Below, one piece after another: positions 1 to 8,047 of a stretch of DNA of 64,000 nt. The notes beneath the pieces were generated by a model that searched no databases, had not been told where the DNA came from, and was given only the letters and a program-made list of their open reading frames with translations. Origin of the DNA: Prevotella melaninogenica. Lineage in GTDB: Bacteria > Bacteroidota > Bacteroidia > Bacteroidales > Bacteroidaceae. The stretch is taken from NCBI RefSeq assembly GCF_018127925.1, contig NZ_CP072348.1:1222001-1286000 (forward strand). The letters run 5' to 3'. Made by a program: the position numbers and the translations under genes. How positions within the stretch are numbered: position 1 is the stretch's first letter; each line of letters opens with the position of its first letter.

Positions 1-1
1 G

Positions 2-784
2 ATATATGCAGCGAACGGAGACATTCATCATTACCAGAATTACAGTCAACTACAGGCTGATCTCCAGCAAACGATGCCAATACAAGCATTAATGCGTATT
101 ATCTTTTCAGCAGGTATCCTCTTCTGCAAGCTATTGATGATTATAGAGATTGTAACACAACAGATTAAGTATAAGCATCAAATTATCGATGAAAATGGAG
201 ATCTTAGAGGTATAGCACGACGCAACAAACTCTATTTAGGGACGGGAATACTCCTCATAATGATAACGATAGGACAGCTTGTTCCGTCTACAATTTACCA
301 TGCCTTATTAAAGATTTGTATCATATTTACTGTCATAGCAATCACACGTTTTTACGTGAATCTACATAAACACATTATGATTTTGGAGTCAAACAACTAT
401 AACAAAGGCAACTCTATTAAAGAGAAAATAGACAAGTGGCTTCATCAGGACCCATTCCCATTGGCTGATACAGAGCTTACAATGGAGAAGACGGCAGCAT
501 CTATAGGAATACAGACCGTAGCCCTCTCCTACTATATCTATGAGTTTGCGGGTAAGACATTCCTATCTTGGCAAAGCGAATGTCGTATGATTCATTGCCG
601 CGAGTTACTCAAAAACGATGACAAAAACATCTCAGAAATCGCATACGAATGTGGTTATAGCGACCTTGCGGCTATGAGTAAAGCCTTCAAAAAGAGGTTC
701 GGAGTAGCTCCAACCATTTATAGGAAGAGGCTTAGCGACACTAAAAGACCTCAAAACACAGAATCGCTTGAAGATGAAGTTTAA
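2..784 (+). CDS. AraC-family regulator, membrane-anchored (5' truncated by window)
   Basis: The reading frame is open from the first bases of the window, so the start lies upstream; the first in-window ATG at 74 is internal. The visible N-terminal part has about three hydrophobic segments (one near SAGILFCKLLMIIEIV, then two around LYLGTGILLIMITIGQL and ALLKICIIFTVIAITRFYV). The last ~100 residues form an AraC-type double helix-turn-helix: the second recognition region reads ISEIAYECGYSDLAAMSKAFKK, followed by the family's F-G-V-A-P-x-x-Y-R-K ending. I infer a membrane-tethered transcription regulator of the type common in Bacteroidetes, with the sensor part mostly off the window. Target genes cannot be read from the sequence. 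The family call is firm; the role is unknown. Confidence 0.85.
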   Translation: MYAANGDIHHYQNYSQLQADLQQTMPIQALMRIIFSAGILFCKLLMIIEIVTQQIKYKHQIIDENGDLRGIARRNKLYLGTGILLIMITIGQLVPSTIYHALLKICIIFTVIAITRFYVNLHKHIMILESNNYNKGNSIKEKIDKWLHQDPFPLADTELTMEKTAASIGIQTVALSYYIYEFAGKTFLSWQSECRMIHCRELLKNDDKNISEIAYECGYSDLAAMSKAFKKRFGVAPTIYRKRLSDTKRPQNTESLEDEV

Positions 785-903
785 TCGATGAAATGGGCGA
801 AAAATGACGTTTTAAAAGGGTATAAAAGGTAGTTATAATAAAAAATAAGTCTTATAACAAATATAATTTATTTGCACAGACATCTTTTTTCCCACAAAAT
901 AAC

Positions 904-911
904 TATCTTTG
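904..911 (+). promoter_or_regulatory. -7 promoter box for candidate small RNA
   Basis: TATCTTTG matches the Bacteroidetes -7 consensus TAnnTTTG. No clean TTTG sits 19-21 bases upstream (that stretch is T-rich), so this is a half match. Transcription would begin near 916-918. Confidence 0.5.
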
Positions 912-916
912 TAATA

Positions 917-1109
917 TCAATTAAAGATATTTCTTGAGTAGCAATCAAATTACGTTTAAATAGTTATTAGTAAGTTAATAGTCAAATTAAACTAATTAGG
1001 ATGGTCCTCGTGAGAAGATTGCCTAATGATTTTTTGAGTCAAATAATTTTTTGAGTTATTTAGTTAAGTGGCTGAGTGTATGTCTGCGTGAGCAGATATA
1101 CACTTTTTT
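917..1109 (+). ncRNA. candidate ~190-nt small RNA
   Basis: A non-coding stretch lies between a -7 box (904-911) and a strong intrinsic terminator (1076-1109), giving a transcript of about 190 nt with no meaningful ORF. Visible structure: TTAGG at about 996-1000 can pair with CCTAA at 1022-1026 around a loop containing GGTCCTCGTGAGAAGA. This sits inside a possible outer stem AACTAA (about 990)/TTAGTT (about 1060). The motif TTTTTTGAGT occurs twice (about 1030 and 1048). Length and self-standing promoter/terminator would suit a 6S-like or other abundant Bacteroidales small RNA, but I could not draw the long closed 6S rod, so no family is assigned. Neighbours are the AraC gene upstream and glnN downstream, both on the same strand. 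Confidence 0.5.
1076..1109 (+). terminator. intrinsic terminator of the candidate small RNA
   Basis: GTGTATGTCTGC and GCAGATATACAC form a 12-bp stem (one G-U pair) around GTGA, followed by six T. This is one of the strongest hairpins in the window. Confidence 0.85.
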
Positions 1110-1260
1110 CTTTTCTATAGTTTGAGCCGATAAATCGCGTGGTTTCATAAGAACTTCACACATAAACAATTCTTTAGAAGCCTACCTTATAATTCACAAT
1201 GAGGCAAACACACCTCTTCCCAACCATCTTTATCCATTGTATTATAGCTTGTTCCATGTC

Positions 1261-1348
1261 GTGTTCTTGGTAAACACCAACTGTGCGGAGCATGAGCACC
1301 AACCGTGCGAAGCACTAACACCATACGTGCGGAGGGTTAAATACCTTA
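1261..1348 (+). repeat. 22-bp GTGC array, four units
   Basis: Four units start at 1261, 1283, 1305 and 1327, exactly 22 bp apart. Cores are GTGTTCTTGGTAAACAC, GTGCGGAGCATGAGCAC, GTGCGAAGCACTAACAC and a degenerate last unit GTGCGGAGGGTTAAATAC. Each full unit is an inverted repeat (GTGC...GCAC), and neighbouring units form a second inverted repeat (GCAC-N5-GTGC) whose centre is 11 bp away. Related arrays lie at 13656, 23228 and 46689. The rest of this spacer (about 1110-1260 and 1349-1540) shows nothing I can name. Confidence 0.85.
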
Positions 1349-1544
1349 TAATATACGACTAAGATGAAAGCCGTTTGCTGTTATCAAAGAGTTGTATAGC
1401 CCAAAATGAAATGACATTATTGGATTAAGAGGCTTCCTTTATCAAAGACAATAGGAATGAAAAGAGCATAACTATCAGCTTTAAAGTACAATTTCGATTA
1501 AAAATTATTAGGCTGTAATAATAGAGAATAATATCCTTAAATAC

Positions 1545-1576
1545 TTTGCCAGATAATCTGAAAATAACTAATTTTG
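1545..1576 (+). promoter_or_regulatory. promoter of glnN
   Basis: TTTG at 1545-1548 and TAATTTTG at 1569-1576 are 20 bases apart, matching the Bacteroidetes -33/-7 pair. The glnN ATG follows 31 bases after the -7 box. Confidence 0.75.
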
Positions 1577-1607
1577 CAGATAGAACTTTCATTATAAGAC
1601 AAAAGAT

Positions 1608-3797
1608 ATGGCAAATTTAAGATTTGGAGCTGTTGAAGAAGCATTCAAAAAACGCCCCTTAGAAGTCAAGACACCTACAGAACGTCCAGAACAGTTCTAT
1701 GGTAAGTACGTCTTTAATCGTGCAAGAATGTACAAGTATCTCCCTGTTGATGTGTACCAAAAGCTGATAGACGTCATTGACAATGGTTCACGATTAGACC
1801 GTTCCATCGCAGATGCAGTAGCGCAAGGCATGAAGAAATGGGCAGAGGAACATGGAGCAACTCACTACACCCACTGGTTCCAACCGCTAACAGAAGGTAC
1901 AGCAGAGAAACACGATGCCTTTGTCGAGCATGATGGCAAAGGAGGAATGATTGAAGAATTCTCAGGAAAACTACTCGTTCAACAGGAACCTGACGCCAGT
2001 TCTTTCCCTAATGGAGGAATCCGCAATACCTTTGAAGCACGTGGCTATTCAGCCTGGGACCCAACCAGTCCTGTATTCATCATCGAAGACACACTTTGTA
2101 TTCCTACAATATTTATATCTTATACAGGAGAAGCACTCGACTACAAAGCACCATTATTAAAATCACTCCATGCTGTTAATGTTGCAGCAACTAAGGTTTG
2201 CCAATACTTTTATCAAGACGTAAAGCAGGTTCACACTAACCTTGGATGGGAACAAGAATACTTCCTTGTAGATGAAGACTTGTACTTTGCTCGCCCTGAC
2301 CTTATGCTTACAGGACGTACGCTGATGGGGCATGACTCTGCAAAGAACCAGCAAATGGACGACCATTACTTCGGTACAATCCCTGAGCGTGTACAAGCTT
2401 TCATGAAGGATCTTGAGATACAAGCACTCGAATTAGGTATTCCTTGTAAGACACGTCACAATGAGGTTGCCCCCGGTCAGTTTGAGTTGGCTCCTATCTT
2501 TGAGGAATGTAACCTTGCTGTAGACCATAATATGCTACTGATGTCACTCATGAAGAAGGTTGCACACAAGCATAGTTTCCGCGTTCTTCTACATGAGAAG
2601 CCTTTCGATGGAGTCAATGGTTCTGGTAAGCATAACAACTGGAGCTTAAACACTGACACTGGTATTCTCCTCCATGCAGCAGGTAAGACACTTAACGATA
2701 ACCTTCGTTTCGTAGTCTTCATCGTAGAAACCTTGATGGCTGTCTATAAGCACAATGGTCTTCTGAAAGCATCAGTAATGAGTGCAACCAACGATCATCG
2801 TCTTGGAGCTAACGAAGCACCACCTGCTATTATTTCCTCATTCCTCGGAAAACAGATTAGTGATCTCCTTGAGCATATAGAAAAGGCTGACAAGGAGAAC
2901 ATCTTTAGCCTTACTGGAAAGACTGGTTTACAGATGGACATTCCAGAGATTCCAGAGTTACTTATCGATAACACCGACCGTAACCGTACATCTCCTTTTG
3001 CCTTTACAGGTAACCGCTTTGAGTTCCGTGCAGTAGGTTCTGAGGCTAACTGTGCATCTGCAATGATTGTACTGAACACTGCTGTAGCAGAAGCTTTAGA
3101 GCGTTTCAGCGAGCGTGTTGACACCTTGGTTGCGAAAGGAGAAGACCTAACATCAGCAATCATCGATATCATTCGTGAAGATATCAAGACCTGTAAGCCT
3201 ATCCACTTCGATGGAAACGGATATTCTGATAGCTGGAAAGAAGAAGCCAAGAAGCGTGGACTTGATTGCGAATCAAGTTGTCCTAAGTGCTTCGACCGCT
3301 ACCTTGACGAAGATTCTATCAAGATGTTCGAGTCGATGAACGTGATGAAACGTAACGAGTTGGAGGCACGTAACGAGGTAAAATGGGAGACATACACCAA
3401 AAAGATACAAATCGAAGCACGTGTAATGGGCGATTTGGCGATGAATCATATCATCCCTGTGGCAACACATTACCAGAGTCAGTTAGCGAAGAATGTGCAG
3501 AATATGGTCAATATCTTCGGAGATGTAGAGGGTAAACAGCTCAGCGAGCGTAACATAAAGATTATACGTGAGATTGCTGAACGCACTAATATCATCGAGA
3601 CTGGTGTTGAAGAACTTGTCAATGCACGTAAACAAGCCAACAAAATAGAAAGTCAACGCGAAAAAGCTATCGCTTATCATGATACTATCGCACCAAAGAT
3701 GGAAGCCATCCGATATCAGATTGATAAATTAGAGTTAGTGGTCAGCGATGAGCTTTGGACACTTCCGAAGTATCGCGAACTGCTCTTTATCAGATAA
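1608..3797 (+). CDS. glnN: glutamine synthetase, type III (GlnN)
   Basis: This enzyme makes glutamine from glutamate, ammonia and ATP in the cytoplasm and is the main ammonia-assimilating enzyme in many Bacteroidales. At 729 aa it matches the GSIII size, far longer than GSI (about 470 aa). Visible GSIII features are RHNEVAPGQFELAP near residues 283-296 (metal-binding glutamates), the signature KPFDGVNGSGKHNNWSL near 331-347, and NRTSPFAFTGNRFEFRAVGS near 460-480. The N-terminal EQFYGKYVFNRARMYKYLP and the long helical C-terminal tail are also typical of GSIII. The gene stands alone, with a good promoter 31 bases upstream and a bidirectional terminator after it. No riboswitch or NtrC-type site was seen in the leader. 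Confidence 0.97.
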   Translation: MANLRFGAVEEAFKKRPLEVKTPTERPEQFYGKYVFNRARMYKYLPVDVYQKLIDVIDNGSRLDRSIADAVAQGMKKWAEEHGATHYTHWFQPLTEGTAEKHDAFVEHDGKGGMIEEFSGKLLVQQEPDASSFPNGGIRNTFEARGYSAWDPTSPVFIIEDTLCIPTIFISYTGEALDYKAPLLKSLHAVNVAATKVCQYFYQDVKQVHTNLGWEQEYFLVDEDLYFARPDLMLTGRTLMGHDSAKNQQMDDHYFGTIPERVQAFMKDLEIQALELGIPCKTRHNEVAPGQFELAPIFEECNLAVDHNMLLMSLMKKVAHKHSFRVLLHEKPFDGVNGSGKHNNWSLNTDTGILLHAAGKTLNDNLRFVVFIVETLMAVYKHNGLLKASVMSATNDHRLGANEAPPAIISSFLGKQISDLLEHIEKADKENIFSLTGKTGLQMDIPEIPELLIDNTDRNRTSPFAFTGNRFEFRAVGSEANCASAMIVLNTAVAEALERFSERVDTLVAKGEDLTSAIIDIIREDIKTCKPIHFDGNGYSDSWKEEAKKRGLDCESSCPKCFDRYLDEDSIKMFESMNVMKRNELEARNEVKWETYTKKIQIEARVMGDLAMNHIIPVATHYQSQLAKNVQNMVNIFGDVEGKQLSERNIKIIREIAERTNIIETGVEELVNARKQANKIESQREKAIAYHDTIAPKMEAIRYQIDKLELVVSDELWTLPKYRELLFIR

Positions 3798-3872
3798 AAG
3801 ATTGCGATTTCATCGACAATTAACACTTTCTTCGTATCTTTACTTAACACTGTAAGGGGCGAAGAAAGTACC

Positions 3873-3922
3873 AAAAGAAAGGCAGGTAATCCAAACATCA
3901 ACGGATTACCTGCCTTTCTTTT
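3873..3922. terminator. bidirectional terminator between glnN and the acyltransferase operon
   Basis: AAAAGAAAGGCAGGTAATCC pairs with GGATTACCTGCCTTTCTTTT across a 10-base loop. The A and T ends make it work for both of the convergent genes. Confidence 0.9.
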
Positions 3923-3940
3923 ATCGTTCTAAGAAACGTA

Positions 3941-4939
3941 TTAGTGCTCTTCTTTCTCCTTATAGATAACATTATTAGCACCACTTGTGAACTTCAGTGC
4001 CTCTGGATGCTCATCTACAAAGCTCTCAATATGACGAACACGCTTCTCTTCGAAGATCTCATCAACTGCTATAAGGATGCCAGTTTCCTCTACATCACCA
4101 AACCCATAGTTAATAGCTGTACCGAAGAGTTTCATCGTTGGAGAAAGATTCATATAAGCATTCACTAAAGGAGGGATGTTATATCCCAACTCACGTATCT
4201 CTCTATTTAAAATTCTATAGTCCTCCTTAAAACCATTTCCTTGGAAAAGAGCATCCAATTCAGTGGTTGGAGTGTCAATTTTTAACGGTTTAATCGGTAT
4301 AATAAGGTCATCCTTATCATCAAAATACTTCTTCAAAAAGTAAAGAATCATATCCCTACCACGACGGATATAAGAAGGATACATGGTCATCTTTCCGAAG
4401 AAATACTTACATTCAGGGTACAACACCGTCAACGCTCCAAGTCCATCCCAAAGGTTATCTAACGCAAAGATGCTCTTAGAATTCTTACGAACGTTCTGGT
4501 AATCCAATGAAACAAAAGAACGTCCAAGCTCAACTGTATAAGGAGCATACTCCTTCATGAACTTATCAGAGAAATGGAACATATGACTTGTTGCGACCTT
4601 TGGCTGTCCGTTTTTATCTATTTCCCACTCGCTACCAAAGATATAACGATATCCACCGATAATCTCTTCCGCTTCAGGGTTCCAAACAATCAACTGTCTA
4701 CAACAATTCTCCATCGTGTCGAACTCATCGACATCCATCGATTTGCCCGTACCACCCCCAGCCGAACGAAAAGCTATTTCGCGCAGACGTCCAATCTCCT
4801 TCATCACGTTTGGCGCAATCTTAGCCGTCACAACATAAATTTCATTGTGACTTTTGTTCGTCGAACGAAGCATCCGTTCAGGAGTCAACTCGCTCTTGAG
4901 TAGTTCCTTGCTAATGGGTTGGATGATTTCTTCTTCCAT
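3941..4939 (-). CDS. GNAT-type N-acyltransferase (GlsB-like, glycine-lipid/ornithine-lipid synthesis)
   Basis: The 332-aa protein has the layout of the hemolysin/OlsB-like acetyltransferase group: REIAFRSAGGGTGKSMDVDEFD near residues 53-74, then IIGGYRYIFGSEW, then the block ELGRSFVSLDYQ. Enzymes of this group transfer a 3-hydroxy fatty acyl chain from acyl-ACP to the amino group of an amino acid. In Bacteroides thetaiotaomicron the matching gene (glsB) is paired with an O-acyltransferase (glsA) and makes glycine lipids. Here it lies 80 bases after a PlsC-type gene on the same strand, the same pairing. The glycine-lipid role is inferred from family and gene pair, not seen directly. A terminator follows. 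Confidence 0.8.
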   Translation of the reverse strand: MEEEIIQPISKELLKSELTPERMLRSTNKSHNEIYVVTAKIAPNVMKEIGRLREIAFRSAGGGTGKSMDVDEFDTMENCCRQLIVWNPEAEEIIGGYRYIFGSEWEIDKNGQPKVATSHMFHFSDKFMKEYAPYTVELGRSFVSLDYQNVRKNSKSIFALDNLWDGLGALTVLYPECKYFFGKMTMYPSYIRRGRDMILYFLKKYFDDKDDLIIPIKPLKIDTPTTELDALFQGNGFKEDYRILNREIRELGYNIPPLVNAYMNLSPTMKLFGTAINYGFGDVEETGILIAVDEIFEEKRVRHIESFVDEHPEALKFTSGANNVIYKEKEEH

Positions 4940-5019
4940 ATATTCTATCTATCTTTTTCTTTCTCTAAATCTAATCGCTTGATTGAACTCTTTATTCTAT
5001 CATTTAATAAGGCTAAACT

Positions 5020-5847
5020 TTAGAGTTCATAAACCATGTCTTCAACATATTTCGCCCATTCCATCGGTGTGCGACTCTTATCAAACGTCTGCCAAGGGAT
5101 TGGCTTTCCTATCGCAACACGGAACGTTTTACCCACATTTTTGTACATCTCATCAACAAGAAACAACATAGCTATGTTCACCTTCTTGACGTATTTATCA
5201 CTGAAATGTGCAATACGATAGAATCGATCAGAATTACGTCCGCCAAAGAAGATGGGAACTACATCACGCTGATACTCCACACTCTTGGTGACAAATGTCT
5301 TCTTCCACTCTAAGTCATGAATCTTCCCATTAATCTTACGACTATTCAGTCCAGCAGGGAACATCAAAATATGATTATCACTTTTAAAGCCAGCCTCAAC
5401 CATGCGAGGGAAATCTCGACTCTGTTTTCCAGTTTTATTGATGCCAATACTTACTGGTTTTAAGCCCGGAAGATTGAGTAATAAGTCATTAACCAGATAG
5501 CGAAATCTGCCATCATAGTGCTTACCGATAATCGATCCCAATGCTACACCATCCTGTCCACCAAGGGGATGATTTGACACAAAGGTATAAAGTTTACCAT
5601 CATCCTTATCTGGAAGATTCTCTAAACCTTCGATTTGCAGCGTCATGTCAAGATATCGAACACACTCCGTGAGCCATTCTGTCCCTGACAAACCACGACT
5701 ATCCCATAGAAACTGATTAACCTCATCTTCATGAAGGATTCTTTTTAGCCAATTGACAGCAAAAGAAGGAACGAATTTAGCCTTCGCCCCCATCTTATCT
5801 CTTAGAATCTTGTCTATGTCTATCGTCTTCTCTATTTCTGCACCCAT
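5020..5847 (-). CDS. PlsC-type O-acyltransferase (GlsA-like)
   Basis: This 275-aa protein has the acyltransferase core TFVSNHPLGGQDGVALG at residues 88-104. The usual H-x4-D motif appears as H93 and D99 (H-x5-D), the spacing seen in the HPLGG-x-DG subgroup. A second block, MFPAGLNSRK near residue 160, fits the F-P-x-G substrate loop. It is the first gene of a two-gene operon with the GNAT enzyme; the pair matches the two steps of glycine (or ornithine) lipid synthesis, with this enzyme adding the second, ester-linked chain. It is probably a cytoplasmic enzyme bound to the inner membrane. Its annotation could also read 1-acylglycerol-3-phosphate acyltransferase, but the pairing favours the aminolipid role. 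Confidence 0.8.
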   Translation of the reverse strand: MGAEIEKTIDIDKILRDKMGAKAKFVPSFAVNWLKRILHEDEVNQFLWDSRGLSGTEWLTECVRYLDMTLQIEGLENLPDKDDGKLYTFVSNHPLGGQDGVALGSIIGKHYDGRFRYLVNDLLLNLPGLKPVSIGINKTGKQSRDFPRMVEAGFKSDNHILMFPAGLNSRKINGKIHDLEWKKTFVTKSVEYQRDVVPIFFGGRNSDRFYRIAHFSDKYVKKVNIAMLFLVDEMYKNVGKTFRVAIGKPIPWQTFDKSRTPMEWAKYVEDMVYEL

Positions 5848-5873
5848 GTACTCAATTCTCTCCTAACAAAATG

Positions 5874-5881
5874 CAAAAATA
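5874..5881 (-). promoter_or_regulatory. -7 box of the acyltransferase operon
   Basis: On the minus strand this reads TATTTTTG (TAnnTTTG), 27 bases before the ATG at 5847. No matching -33 TTTG was seen at the usual distance. Confidence 0.45.
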
Positions 5882-6173
5882 ACGAAACCATTTGGAATAG
5901 CTTGCGTTTTTTGCAAAAAATATATGTTTAAACAGAAAAAATCATGTCAACAACAGCGTTGATTACTCTCATTTAAAACCAAATGCTCCATTTTACCCCA
6001 CTATTTTTTGCATCCTCCACTTCACATAATGAGTCCTAAAACCTACTTTGATACGCCAAAAAGACAGAAAGAAAGGCAACTCAAAAAGAAGGAAATAAAA
6101 GCAAAAAAGGGAACAACAAAACTCGTACTTAAAAACGTATTTTGTAATAATATTTCACAACATCAATTTCAAT

Positions 6174-6275
6174 ATATGCTCTTTTAGCATCTTAAAGACG
6201 CCCAATAAGCTTGCAAAAGGTGCCCTTTAGGAGCCTTACTAACGCCCTTTTGAAGTCCAATTAAGCACCTTTTGG
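6174..6275. repeat. 22-bp array, core type (also found inside the MITE pair)
   Basis: Recurring GC-containing points lie at 6179, 6201, 6223 and 6245, each 22 bp apart. The sequence (ATGCTCTTTT...AAAGACGCCC...GCAAAAGGTGCCC...AACGCCCTTTTGAAG) is about 80% identical to 57700-57800 and to the reverse strand of 43091-43190. The inverted pair CAAAAGGTGC/GCACCTTTTG flanks its second half. Here no terminal inverted repeats surround it, so the core can exist outside the larger element. The rest of the 5882-6520 spacer shows nothing further. Confidence 0.8.
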
Positions 6276-6520
6276 AAACCACTTTTACAACCCTTTGATT
6301 CTCTGATATTTACAAAAGCATCCGGAATAGTACTTTTTAGACCTAAATTAGCATTTTAACCCCTCACGATTGTAAATATATTTCAAACCATCACACAACT
6401 CACTCAACACTCTTAACACATAGCAAAAATCAAGTACACCACAAAGCGCAATTGACAAGAGGACAGAAACGTCGGCCAAAGTGTTAATATTCTAAAAATA
6501 GGGGTCGTTAACAAAATATT

Positions 6521-6550
6521 GTGGAGCATAGTGGGGATATGTGGGGAAAA
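6521..6550 (+). promoter_or_regulatory. MraZ operator (three 10-bp direct repeats)
   Basis: GTGGAGCATA, GTGGGGATAT and GTGGGGAAAA follow each other without gaps, so TGG(A/G)G boxes recur every 10 bp. MraZ is known to bind TGGGN repeats separated by 5 bases at its own promoter. Location just upstream of the -7 box and 44-73 bases before mraZ fits autorepression. Confidence 0.85.
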
Positions 6551-6555
6551 ATGTG

Positions 6556-6563
6556 TAACTTTG
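6556..6563 (+). promoter_or_regulatory. -7 box of the dcw cluster promoter
   Basis: TAACTTTG fits TAnnTTTG. The -33 region falls inside the MraZ repeats, so MraZ binding would block RNA polymerase. The start of transcription is expected near 6568, giving a leader of about 25 nt before mraZ. Confidence 0.7.
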
Positions 6564-6593
6564 AAGCCAAATACAGCTTTATAAAAAATAAAC

Positions 6594-7079
6594 ATGAGAT
6601 TCTTAGGCAATATCGAAGCAAAAACAGACGCAAAAGGAAGAGCCTTCCTGCCTGCAGTCTTCCGCAAGGTGCTCAACGCATCAGGCGAGGAATCGTTGGT
6701 ATTGCGCAAAGATATCTTCGAGCCATGCTTAGTTCTCTACCCCGAGTCTGTTTGGAACGAACGAATGGACGCACTCCGCAAGCGTTTGAGTCGCTGGAGC
6801 CGTCGCGACCAGATGATTTATCGCCAGTATGTCACAGATGTTGAGATGATTACATTGGACGGGAACGGTCGTTTCCTCATCCCAAAACGATATCTAAAAA
6901 TGGCGAATATCGACCAGCAGATTAGGTTTACAGGAATGGACGATTGCATTGAAATCTGGGCGAACGGTGAAAATAACGAGCCATTCATGTCGGCTGAAGA
7001 ATTCAGCAAGGCCATGGAAGAAACCATGGGCATGGAAGGAGCCATCTCGCTTGATACCCCTTCACAAAACAACGATTAG
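6594..7079 (+). CDS. mraZ: transcriptional regulator MraZ
   Basis: First gene of the dcw cluster; a DNA-binding regulator that represses its own promoter. The 161-aa protein carries two MraZ/SpoVT-AbrB-like halves: NIEAKTDAKGRAFLPAVFRK near residues 5-24, and VEMITLDGNGRFLIPKRYLKMA near 82-103. Each half holds the family's D-x-x-G-R-x-x-(I/L)-P loop. Length is close to the usual 150-160 aa. The three TGG(A/G)G repeats at 6521-6550 are its expected operator. rsmH begins 23 bases after the stop, as in most bacteria. Confidence 0.97.
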   Translation: MRFLGNIEAKTDAKGRAFLPAVFRKVLNASGEESLVLRKDIFEPCLVLYPESVWNERMDALRKRLSRWSRRDQMIYRQYVTDVEMITLDGNGRFLIPKRYLKMANIDQQIRFTGMDDCIEIWANGENNEPFMSAEEFSKAMEETMGMEGAISLDTPSQNND

Positions 7080-7102
7080 TCAACCACAAAAGAATCAACA
7101 GC

Positions 7103-8047
7103 ATGATTAAGACTGCAGAATGTTATCATATCCCAGTACTCCTCAACGAAAGCATTGAAGGATTGAACCTACATGCCAACGGAGTCTACGTGGATGTAAC
7201 TTTCGGAGGCGGAGGTCATAGCCGAGAGATTCTTTCTCGCTTAACAGAGGACAGTCATCTTTACAGCTTCGACCAAGATGCTGACGCCGAGCAGAATACT
7301 GACAACATGGGCTTAAGTGCGGAACAGGTATACCGCTTCACCTTTGTTCGCTCCAACTTCAGATACCTAAAGAACTGGATGCGGTATTATGGCGTAGAAT
7401 ACATAGATGGACTACTTGCCGACCTTGGTGTTAGCAGCCATCACTTTGATGATGAGACACGTGGGTTCTCATTCCGCTTCGAAGCTCCACTCGACATGAG
7501 AATGAACAAACGAGCAGGAATAACAGCTGCCAATATTCTCAACGACTACGATGAAGAACGATTGGCAGACATACTCTACCTCTACGGAGAACTGAAGCAG
7601 TCGCGCCGCATCGCCTCAGCCATTGTTAAGGCAAGAGAACAGAAAACATATAAAACAACGAACGACTTACTGACAACCATCGAACCTTTCTTTCAGCGGG
7701 CACGCGAAAAGAAAGACATGGCAAAAATGTTTCAAGCCCTTCGCATCGAAGTAAACCACGAGATGGATGCCTTGAAGGAAATGCTTATGGCAGCAACTGA
7801 ACTGCTTCGCCCTGGCGGTAGACTATCGGTTATTACCTACCACTCCTTAGAGGATAGAATGGTAAAGAACATTATGAAGTCAGGAAATATAGAGGGTAAA
7901 GTGAAACAAGACTTCTTCGGACGAATAGAAACGCCATTCCGATTAGTCAATAACAAAGTTATCACTGCAAGTAACGACGAACAAGAACGCAACCCACGAA
8001 GCCGAAGTGCAAAACTAAGAATAGCAGAAAAGAAAGCAAATGAATGA
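7103..8047 (+). CDS. rsmH: 16S rRNA (cytosine(1402)-N4)-methyltransferase RsmH
   Basis: Methylates N4 of C1402 in 16S rRNA using S-adenosylmethionine. The N-terminus YHIPVLLNESIEGL and the SAM loop VDVTFGGGGHSREIL (residues 30-44) are diagnostic. GLLADLGVSSHHFD and FSFRFEAPLDMRMN follow, and the C-terminus has VITYHSLEDRMVKN and the NPRSRSAKLR tail. Length of 314 aa is normal. The last 8 bases overlap the start of ftsL, implying coupled translation inside the dcw operon. Confidence 0.98.
   Translation: MIKTAECYHIPVLLNESIEGLNLHANGVYVDVTFGGGGHSREILSRLTEDSHLYSFDQDADAEQNTDNMGLSAEQVYRFTFVRSNFRYLKNWMRYYGVEYIDGLLADLGVSSHHFDDETRGFSFRFEAPLDMRMNKRAGITAANILNDYDEERLADILYLYGELKQSRRIASAIVKAREQKTYKTTNDLLTTIEPFFQRAREKKDMAKMFQALRIEVNHEMDALKEMLMAATELLRPGGRLSVITYHSLEDRMVKNIMKSGNIEGKVKQDFFGRIETPFRLVNNKVITASNDEQERNPRSRSAKLRIAEKKANE

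Noticed and set aside
1261-1348. CRISPR array
   Set aside because: Units abut with no unique spacers, the repeats are degenerate, and no cas genes are near. The same holds for the other 22-bp arrays.
1349-1607. Riboswitch or glutamine-responsive RNA before glnN
   Set aside because: The promoter is only 31 bases from the ATG, leaving no room for a structured leader; no known motif was seen.
2795-3250. 151-codon ORF opposite glnN
   Set aside because: Antisense shadow of a strongly conserved gene; no promoter or family signal.
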